Positions 1 to 4,573 of a DNA stretch of 5,388 bases are shown one piece after another (the first letter of the stretch is position 1; each line of letters starts with the position of its first letter). The notes below the pieces were generated by a model, which saw only the letters and a program-made list of their open reading frames with translations, did no database searches and was not told the origin of the DNA. Origin of the DNA: Bacteroidia bacterium (GTDB lineage Bacteria > Bacteroidota > Bacteroidia > SpSt-205). Position numbers and translations under genes: made by a program. Location of the stretch: contig JANXCJ010000133.1 of the NCBI GenBank assembly GCA_025060275.1, forward strand, positions 1 to 5,388, in the 5' to 3' direction.

Positions 1-1
1 T

Positions 2-409
2 CCCCCTGCTCAAACTTTTCCGCGCTTTCTATTTTATACCTTACAAAACAAACCTTTCACGGATAAGGACTTAGTTATGCCAGAGCGTGGGCGAATTGTG
101 ATCTTTTTTGACCCCTATTGCGACCACTGTCAGAAACAAGCTAACTTCTTCCGTGAGCAAGCCTCTGCCTTAAAAGGCATACAAACTATTTGGGTATCTA
201 CAGAGACGGTAGAAGCCATCCAGAAATTCCAAGAGACATATTTGAATGATCTGCCCAATACTTATGTACTGAGAGATAAGGACTTTAAGTTTGATAGCTT
301 CTTTGGGTATAGCGTGCCACCCACGATATATGTGTATGACAAGGCAGGCAAGCTCAAGGCTGTATATAAGGAGGAAGTATCGGTGGCTGCCCTCTTACGG
401 CACTTATAG
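2..409 (+). CDS. TlpA/redoxin-like thioredoxin-fold protein, 5'-partial
   Basis: Likely a thiol-disulfide oxidoreductase of the TlpA/AhpC-TSA (redoxin) type. The frame is open without a stop from base 2 to the TAG at 407-409, giving 135 visible residues, so the gene begins before the window. The ATG at 77 is probably internal: the residues before it (FPRFLFYTLQNKPFTDKDL) match the usual redoxin N-terminal pattern of a short strand followed by 'G/NKPFTxxDL'. Next come the beta strand and active site FFDPYCDHC, a CxxC with Cys40 and Cys43 of the visible part. A VPPT motif follows near residues 105-108, where Pro107 is the expected cis-proline facing the CxxC, and then the 'YVYDKAGKL' hairpin typical of TlpA-like folds. 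Whether it is secreted cannot be told because the N-terminus is missing. It lies 6 nt upstream of the amidotransferase gene and is probably co-transcribed. The fold and redox motif are clear; the substrate is unknown. Confidence 0.85.
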   Translation, partial: PPAQTFPRFLFYTLQNKPFTDKDLVMPERGRIVIFFDPYCDHCQKQANFFREQASALKGIQTIWVSTETVEAIQKFQETYLNDLPNTYVLRDKDFKFDSFFGYSVPPTIYVYDKAGKLKAVYKEEVSVAALLRHL

Positions 410-415
410 GCCGAT

Positions 416-1015
416 ATGACGAGACCCCGAATCTTACTTATAGACAATCATGACTCATTTACTTACAATATTGTCGCTCTATTGCACCTTGCAGGAAGTG
501 AAGTAGGGGTAAGGACAGTGGAAGATATTTTCCCTGCTGAGATTTATCATTATCCTTGGGCTGGCATAGTCATAGGTCCAGGCCCGGGGCATCCTGCACA
601 GCTTGCTGAAGTTTTACCTTCTCTTCTGCCTCCTGCTTCTCATATACCCATCTTGGGAATCTGTTTAGGGCATCAGTACATCGTGTATGCCCTAGGGGGA
701 AAGGTAGAGCCAATGAAAAGACCTCTTTTCGGGGTGCAACGCTATATCCATCACACAGGGGAGGGACTATTTAGAGATGTCCCCAACCCCTTGCCTGTGG
801 GACTTTATCATGCATTGCATGCCACCTACATACCTCCAGCCTTAGAAGTCGTAGCTCATGACGAAGAAGGACACTGCATGGCAGTTCGGCATTCTGAATA
901 TCCTATATGGGGGCTTCAATTTCACCCTGACTCTATTTTGACTCCTCACGGACTGGAGATTATAAAAAGCTGGGTAGCTACCTTCCACTCTGTGGCTCCT
1001 CATAAAATTGTTTAG
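416..1015 (+). CDS. trpG/pabA: TrpG/PabA-type glutamine amidotransferase (anthranilate / aminodeoxychorismate synthase component II)
   Basis: A class I glutamine amidotransferase that should release ammonia from glutamine for a chorismate-aminating partner, TrpE (tryptophan) or PabB (folate). The 199-residue length is normal for a stand-alone subunit. Visible motifs are IDNHDSFTYN (9-18), the oxyanion-loop GPGPGHP (54-60), the nucleophile elbow GICLGHQ with Cys83 (81-87), LGGKV (93-97) and GLQFHPDSI (166-174) with His170. Several family positions are altered. The usual HPES, whose Glu completes the Cys-His-Glu triad, is HPDS (Asp172). The HGK/HGV motif reads FGV (105-107). The usual RYHSL reads LYHAL (130-134). 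No trpE or pabB is visible, so which pathway it serves is undecided; PabA is an inference from its isolation from other trp genes. It starts 6 nt after the preceding stop and has no Shine-Dalgarno, consistent with translational coupling or a Bacteroidota-type start. It could also be a divergent paralog. Confidence 0.9.
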   Translation: MTRPRILLIDNHDSFTYNIVALLHLAGSEVGVRTVEDIFPAEIYHYPWAGIVIGPGPGHPAQLAEVLPSLLPPASHIPILGICLGHQYIVYALGGKVEPMKRPLFGVQRYIHHTGEGLFRDVPNPLPVGLYHALHATYIPPALEVVAHDEEGHCMAVRHSEYPIWGLQFHPDSILTPHGLEIIKSWVATFHSVAPHKIV

Positions 1016-1021
1016 CCCATT

Positions 1022-1825
1022 ATGAATTTACCAGTCTCTGAAATTTCACTTGTACCTACGAGCTGGAAGACTGTTGACGGGGAAGGGTATAGATACGCCT
1101 ATGGAGGTTCTACGGGAGCAGCTCCCTTGATCTTAGTACATGGTCTCTTTGGGGCTCTGAGTAACTGGGATAATACCCTTAGGACCCTACAAGACAAATA
1201 CGCTCTTTATGTTCCTCTATTGCCTATTTATGAGCAAACGCTTATTGAGCCTTCATTAGAAGGGCTTCTAACTTACCTTCTGAGATTCTTTGAGGGAGAA
1301 AAGCTCTCTTCTGCGGTATGGATAGGTAACTCATTGGGGGGGCATTTAGCCTTACTGGTTGCGCGGCACTACCCAGAGAAGGTTCGGGCACTCGTGCTAA
1401 CAGGAAGCTCAGGGCTCTTTGAAGAAGGAATGGGAAGTTCTTTCCCGCGCCGCAGTAGTCGTGAATACGTAGCTGAAAGGGTTCGCTTTACTTTCTATGA
1501 TCCTCGCCATGCTACTCCAGAGCTAATAGAGGAGGTTTATGATATAGTAAATGATAACTACAAAGCCTTGCGAGTTCTCAAAATTGCTCGTGACGCGCAG
1601 AGAAACTTTGTAGGGGGCTGGCTCCCAGCCATTCAAGCCCCCACTTGTCTAATATGGGGTCTGAATGATACTATCACGCCTGTGGCAGTTGCTTACACTT
1701 TCTATCACCTGTTACCTCATGCAGAACTGCACTTTATAGATGAGTGTGGTCATGCACCAATGATGGAGCAACCTGAGCGTTTTCATGCCGTACTGCTACG
1801 ATTTTTGCAGCGTCTGCAGGTATGA
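1022..1825 (+). CDS. alpha/beta hydrolase fold protein
   Basis: A 267-residue alpha/beta hydrolase with all catalytic parts in place, probably a cytosolic esterase or C-C bond hydrolase type enzyme. It has no signal peptide. The oxyanion-hole motif VHGLFG is at 39-44. The nucleophile elbow GNSLGG places Ser104 as the nucleophile. The acid is most likely Asp216 in WGLNDTITP (212-220), and the catalytic histidine is His244 in ECGHAPMMEQP. A cap insertion lies at roughly 135-200, rich in Arg and aromatic residues. The start ATG at 1022 lies 6 nt after the amidotransferase stop, again without a Shine-Dalgarno. Its last codons overlap the next gene by 4 nt (ATGA), so the hydrolase and the CBS protein are likely made together. 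From memory, an alpha/beta hydrolase next to a CBS-ACT-like protein recurs in Bacteroidota, often near nadK. The fold is certain; the substrate cannot be told from sequence. Confidence 0.9.
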   Translation: MNLPVSEISLVPTSWKTVDGEGYRYAYGGSTGAAPLILVHGLFGALSNWDNTLRTLQDKYALYVPLLPIYEQTLIEPSLEGLLTYLLRFFEGEKLSSAVWIGNSLGGHLALLVARHYPEKVRALVLTGSSGLFEEGMGSSFPRRSSREYVAERVRFTFYDPRHATPELIEEVYDIVNDNYKALRVLKIARDAQRNFVGGWLPAIQAPTCLIWGLNDTITPVAVAYTFYHLLPHAELHFIDECGHAPMMEQPERFHAVLLRFLQRLQV

Positions 1826-2502
1826 GTCGGGCTACTCTTACATTACTACCTTTAGCACGCTACCGCCATGTTTTCTTAGTCCCTTCCATGCGAGTGTATG
1901 AAGCAAAGCGGCTCTTTAGTCGTCATCCTCGCCTTTCCCGACTTCCTATCCTTTCCCCTGAAAAAAAGTACCTTGCTTCCTTATCTCGACGTGCCCTTAT
2001 AAGAAAAAGTCCTGATATTCCTATACAGGAGCTTTCATGGGAGAATATTAAGCCCCTACCCCTTTATGCTACTATTTATGATGCACTGCAACAGATGGAG
2101 CATTATAAGAGCCCTGAGATTCCTATCGTAGATGAAGAAGATAGATATGTAGGTACTGTTACCACCGATAGTTTAGTAAGATGGTGGAGCCATTTAGCTG
2201 CAGTCCAGGAGCGAGGCTCTGTACTTATTTTAGAGACTTACCTTCGGGATTACAGCTTAGCAGAAATTGCCCAGATTTTAGAGAGTGATGATGTACGCAT
2301 ACTCTCTGCTTACCTCCTTCGGCATGACACAGACCTACAAAAGACCTATATTGTTCTGAAAGTGAATACTATATTTCTCACGAGAGTAATAGAGCTTCTT
2401 GAGCGGAGAAACTATAAGTGTATTGCCATATATGGAGATTTACTGATGGAGAAGCATGCGCGCGAGCAGCTTCAGGCTCTCCTTCGTTACCTTGACCTAT
2501 AA
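1822..2502 (+). CDS. CBS-domain protein with C-terminal ACT-like domain
   Basis: A probable ligand-sensing regulatory protein of 226 residues that resembles the CBS-pair plus ACT-like proteins found in Bacteroidota, commonly just before nadK. CBS domains usually bind adenine nucleotides. The first CBS unit (about 14-65) looks worn: the expected 'GLIS..DL' end reads ASLSRRALI, losing the Gly and Asp. The second (about 74-126) keeps a good core, with PIVDEEDRYVGTVTTDSL carrying the Thr/Asp positions used for ribose contact. Residues about 132-205 form the ACT-like part, beginning SVLILETYLRDYSLAEIAQI, followed by an Arg/Lys-rich helical tail. No transmembrane segment or catalytic motif is seen. 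Its ATG overlaps the hydrolase stop (ATGA), which fixes the start. It ends 6 nt before the 3' end of the convergent tRNA-Gly, with no visible terminator. A nadK gene does not follow. The partner it regulates is unknown. Confidence 0.82.
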   Translation: MSRATLTLLPLARYRHVFLVPSMRVYEAKRLFSRHPRLSRLPILSPEKKYLASLSRRALIRKSPDIPIQELSWENIKPLPLYATIYDALQQMEHYKSPEIPIVDEEDRYVGTVTTDSLVRWWSHLAAVQERGSVLILETYLRDYSLAEIAQILESDDVRILSAYLLRHDTDLQKTYIVLKVNTIFLTRVIELLERRNYKCIAIYGDLLMEKHAREQLQALLRYLDL

Positions 2503-2508
2503 ATGCCG

Positions 2509-2581
2509 AGCGGGAGACGGGATTCGAACCCGCGACCCTCAGCTTGGAAGGCTGATGCTCTACCGGCTGAGCTACTCCCGC
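2509..2581 (-). tRNA. tRNA-Gly(TCC)
   Basis: The 73-nt cloverleaf has a perfect 7-bp acceptor stem (GCGGGAG / CTCCCGC), anticodon loop CTTCCAA on the stem TCAGC/GCTGA giving anticodon TCC, and T-loop TTCGAAT on a stem with one G-U pair. The discriminator base is T, as is usual for bacterial glycine tRNA. The 3' CCA is not encoded. It is the second gene of a Tyr-Gly pair with a 4-nt spacer, presumably processed from one transcript. Confidence 0.97.
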
Positions 2582-2585
2582 ACTG

Positions 2586-2668
2586 TGGGGAGTGAAGGAT
2601 TCGAACCTCCGAAGGCTGACGCCACCTGATTTACAGTCAGGCCCGTTTGACCACTCCGGCAACTCCCC
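2586..2668 (-). tRNA. tRNA-Tyr(GTA)
   Basis: An 83-nt class II tRNA with acceptor stem GGGGAGT / ACTCCCC, anticodon stem CCTGA/TCAGG around the loop CTGTAAA (anticodon GTA), a long variable arm, a T-loop TTCGAAT and discriminator A. The CCA is not encoded. It leads the Tyr-Gly pair and has its own TAnnTTTG promoter 9 nt upstream of its 5' end. In many bacteria this pair sits in a Thr-Tyr-Gly-Thr-tuf cluster; here neither tuf nor the Thr tRNAs are present. Confidence 0.97.
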
Positions 2669-2677
2669 ATATCCACG

Positions 2678-2712
2678 CAAAGATAAGACAAATTTTCTTT
2701 TTGTCTGTTCAA
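2678..2712 (-). promoter_or_regulatory. Bacteroidota-type promoter of tRNA-Tyr/tRNA-Gly
   Basis: The -7 element TATCTTTG lies at 2685-2678 (reading the minus strand) and matches the Bacteroidota consensus TAnnTTTG exactly. It ends 9 nt before the tRNA-Tyr 5' end. The best -33 candidate is TTG at 2712-2710, with a 24-nt spacer that is slightly long. This TTG overlaps the stop codon of the T9SS gene upstream. A 7-bp inverted repeat lies in the spacer. Confidence 0.65.
2686..2706. repeat. 7-bp inverted repeat between the T9SS gene stop and the tRNA-Tyr -7 element
   Basis: AGACAAA at 2686-2692 is mirrored by TTTGTCT at 2700-2706 around a 7-nt T-rich loop. It is AT-rich and not followed by a clean T-run on the minus strand, so it would be a weak terminator for the T9SS mRNA at best. 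Its place inside the tRNA promoter spacer also allows an operator role, or chance. Confidence 0.35.
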
Positions 2713-4229
2713 GGGGTGACCCCTCTAACTATCTTTATGCCCCCATCATCCCTAACCTTCAGGATATAAACGGCATAAGGAGGAAAAGGGAGAGAAATAT
2801 TACCCTCCCCTTTATACAATAAGCGCCCAGTTAGGTCATATACCTCCACCTCCTGTCCCAAAAGAAGCCCTCTGACGGATAGATACCCTCCCTCATAAGA
2901 GATTATAGGAAGGAAACCCGAGGGATCAATCATTAGGGGTACAGCACAATCATTAAAGCAGCCGGATGCATTATGGGTTACTCGGAATGAGACTGCGTAG
3001 CCCCCCTGCGTATTGTAAGTATGAGTAAGATTAGTAGGAAGAGACGCCGCAGAATTGGTACGCTGCCCTGAGCCGTCATCTGGGTCCCATAAAATTGTAA
3101 AGGGACCTGAGGGTAAGCCTGTACCTCCCAGAGTAAATGTTACTAAGCTCCCAGGGGTAGCAGGATTTGGAGAGGCACTGCAAGTGAGCCCTCCTAAGCT
3201 GATTACTTGAATAGGCTCATCATTACTCACTGCTACGGGACTGGTGCTGGTAACTCGCACCCGATAACTTCCACTTGGTATATTAGAAGGGACTAAACAA
3301 GCGATAGGGCTACTCGTACCCGTCCCTATAACGGTAGGATTAGCAAAAGAACCCGCTGCATCTGACAACTCTACTTGAAAAGTATTTGTGGGAGAGAAAG
3401 TGCCACTGGTAGAAAAAGATACGGAAAGTCCGCTTCCTGCACACATCATAGATACAGGGGGAGAAAGAGTGATACTCGTGGTCGGAGAAGAACCACTCTC
3501 TTCCCATACTACCACCTCATCTATGCCGAAGGGTGGCTCCATTCCTCCTCCCCCGGGATTATTCACAAATTGAAAACCTAAGTATAAAGTGGCAGGCCTT
3601 GAGAGGGATAAAGATATTGTGTCAGCATACCAGCTGGGTTGATTTCGAAAGAAGGAACTCCCATTTCTTGAGCTTACTTGAGTCCATGTAGTGCCATTCG
3701 TACTGTAATAAACTTGTCCGTAGGCATTAGGTCCGCCTTGGCAGAGCCAGAAGAAGCTTACTTTGATAGGTTGTGTGCCAGGAGGTATGGGTATAGCTCC
3801 ACTTCGAGCGAAGCTACTTTGGACTGGGTAACAGGGGAATATGCTGGTGGGTTCTATGTATAGTATAGGAGTCAAAGAAGGAGCAGTAGGGCAATTCGCC
3901 CCATTCCAGGTAGGATTGAAAGAGATATACATGAAAGGAGATTGGGGGGAGCCGCTAATACCACTGGGTTGGGCAGGAACGGCGGGTCCGCTTACACTTT
4001 GGCAGAATGAAGGATCGTTAAGCTGGCAGAAGGCGGGGTTGGCTGCTGTCTGTGTATGAGCGGCTGTGTAGGGCGCATCTACTACCCAGCGATTGAATGG
4101 ATTAGGATTAGAGCCCAAATCGCTACTGTTTAGTGTCCAACCCGGGGGTGTTCCACCGTTGAAATTTTCTGTGTAATGAATAATCTGAGCCCACGAAAGA
4201 GTACTCAGTAGTACTGCATACTTTCGCAT
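2709..4229 (-). CDS. secreted multidomain protein with T9SS C-terminal sorting domain
   Basis: A surface or extracellular protein of 506 residues, exported by Sec and then by the type IX system. The start chosen is the ATG at 4229, which gives the short signal peptide MRKYAVLLSTLSWA-Q. An in-frame TTG at 4265 would add 12 residues and coincides with the -33 promoter element. Regions in order: a jelly-roll, 'choice-of-anchor J'-like module (about 21-243) opening ENFNGGTPPGWTLN and closing GIDEVVVWEE; an Ig-like Bacteroidota module (about 252-344) with GTFSPTNTFQVELSDAAGSF and SGSYRVRVTS; a PKD-like domain (about 348-435) with LWDPDDGSG and HTYNTQGGYAVSFRVT; and the type A sorting domain (about 442-506) with VEVYDLTGRLLYKGEG and a basic end KIVRGVTP. 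Ten cysteines follow the signal peptide, so disulfides are possible. No protease or glycosidase active site is visible, so an adhesion or binding role is inferred. The target is unknown. Confidence 0.88.
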   Translation of the reverse strand: MRKYAVLLSTLSWAQIIHYTENFNGGTPPGWTLNSSDLGSNPNPFNRWVVDAPYTAAHTQTAANPAFCQLNDPSFCQSVSGPAVPAQPSGISGSPQSPFMYISFNPTWNGANCPTAPSLTPILYIEPTSIFPCYPVQSSFARSGAIPIPPGTQPIKVSFFWLCQGGPNAYGQVYYSTNGTTWTQVSSRNGSSFFRNQPSWYADTISLSLSRPATLYLGFQFVNNPGGGGMEPPFGIDEVVVWEESGSSPTTSITLSPPVSMMCAGSGLSVSFSTSGTFSPTNTFQVELSDAAGSFANPTVIGTGTSSPIACLVPSNIPSGSYRVRVTSTSPVAVSNDEPIQVISLGGLTCSASPNPATPGSLVTFTLGGTGLPSGPFTILWDPDDGSGQRTNSAASLPTNLTHTYNTQGGYAVSFRVTHNASGCFNDCAVPLMIDPSGFLPIISYEGGYLSVRGLLLGQEVEVYDLTGRLLYKGEGNISLPFPPYAVYILKVRDDGGIKIVRGVTP

Positions 4230-4233
4230 AATG

Positions 4234-4265
4234 CAAAGATAAAAATTTTCCCATGAGTGTTGCAA
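4234..4265 (-). promoter_or_regulatory. Bacteroidota-type promoter of the T9SS gene, adjacent to its ATG
   Basis: Reading the minus strand, TTG at 4265-4263 and TATCTTTG at 4241-4234 are separated by 21 nt, within the range known for Bacteroidota (-33 TTG, -7 TAnnTTTG). Only four bases (CATT) separate the -7 element from the ATG at 4229. Transcription would thus start at or very near the start codon. The ten bases TTATCTTTGC also occur in the tRNA-Tyr promoter. Confidence 0.7.
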
Positions 4266-4289
4266 GCTACTTTGGGAAATGCCATATAG

Positions 4290-4320
4290 TTAGTAATGAA
4301 GGGATGTTTTTGTACCTTTG
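4290..4320 (+). promoter_or_regulatory. Bacteroidota-type promoter of the Ser-Pro-Arg tRNA cluster
   Basis: The -7 element TACCTTTG (4313-4320) matches TAnnTTTG and ends 7 nt before tRNA-Ser. At a suitable distance (19 nt) there is only TTAG (4290-4293), a weak -33. The promoter is divergent from that of the T9SS gene, the two sharing the 98-nt region 4230-4327. Confidence 0.65.
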
Positions 4321-4327
4321 TGGGGGA

Positions 4328-4418
4328 GGTGAGGTGCCCGAGTGGTCGAAGGGGACAGTTTGCTAAACTGTTGTACGGGTGAAAGCCCGTACCGCGGGTT
4401 CGAATCCCGCCCTCACCG
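4328..4418 (+). tRNA. tRNA-Ser(GCT)
   Basis: A 91-nt class II tRNA with acceptor stem GGTGAGG / CCTCACC, anticodon stem ACAGT/ACTGT around TTGCTAA (anticodon GCT, reading AGC/AGU), a long variable stem GTACGGG/CCCGTAC, T-loop TTCGAAT and discriminator G as expected for serine. The CCA is not encoded. It is first in a three-tRNA cluster. Confidence 0.97.
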
Positions 4419-4421
4419 CTA

Positions 4422-4495
4422 CGAGGCGTAGCGCAGCCCGGTAGCGCACCTGCTTTGGGAGCAGGGGGTCAGCGGTTCAAATCCGCTCGCCTCGA
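4422..4495 (+). tRNA. tRNA-Pro(TGG)
   Basis: A 74-nt tRNA with acceptor stem CGAGGCG / CGCCTCG (C1-G72, typical of bacterial proline tRNA), anticodon stem CCTGC/GCAGG around TTTGGGA (anticodon TGG), T-loop TTCAAAT and discriminator A. It lies 3 nt after tRNA-Ser and 4 nt before tRNA-Arg. No CCA is encoded. Confidence 0.97.
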
Positions 4496-4499
4496 TGCT

Positions 4500-4573
4500 G
4501 GCCCCGTAGCTCAATCGGATAGAGCACGGGATTTCTAATCCCGCGGTTGCAGGTTCGAGTCCTGCCGGGGTCG
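4500..4573 (+). tRNA. tRNA-Arg(TCT)
   Basis: A 74-nt tRNA with acceptor stem GGCCCCG / CGGGGTC containing one G-U pair, anticodon stem CGGGA/TCCCG around TTTCTAA (anticodon TCT, reading AGA/AGG), T-loop TTCGAGT and discriminator G. The CCA is not encoded. Its 3' half is overlapped on the opposite strand by the end of the convergent membrane protein frame, whose stop codon is formed from the anticodon loop. Confidence 0.97.

Noticed and set aside
368..374. AAGGAGG, a perfect Shine-Dalgarno-like sequence
   Set aside because: It lies inside the redoxin coding frame about 40 nt before the next ATG, too far to serve it. The other genes lack such sites.
262..447. 61-codon minus-strand frame
   Set aside because: It is antisense to the redoxin gene and the start of the amidotransferase gene, with no domain.
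2378..2680. 100-codon frame on the minus strand across the two tRNAs
   Set aside because: It reads straight through tRNA-Tyr and tRNA-Gly and gives the familiar false tRNA peptide (AGVAQPVEHQPSKLRVAGSN). It also overlaps the end of the CBS gene.
2592..2822. 76-codon frame on the plus strand
   Set aside because: It starts in antisense tRNA-Tyr and gives the false peptide DSNLRRLTPPDLQSGPFDHS. The rest is antisense to the T9SS gene.
3375..4059. Several plus-strand frames of 61-72 codons
   Set aside because: All are antisense to the T9SS gene, are low in complexity and have no start signals or recognisable domains. They are shadows of the real frame.
4268..4274. TACTTTG on the plus strand near the divergent promoters
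   Set aside because: It has only one base between TA and TTTG, so it does not match TAnnTTTG. The better element at 4313-4320 is correctly placed for tRNA-Ser.
4328..4573. tRNA cluster as an integration site of a mobile element
   Set aside because: No integrase gene and no direct repeat of a tRNA 3' end is visible. The right-hand gene runs directly into the cluster with no element boundary.
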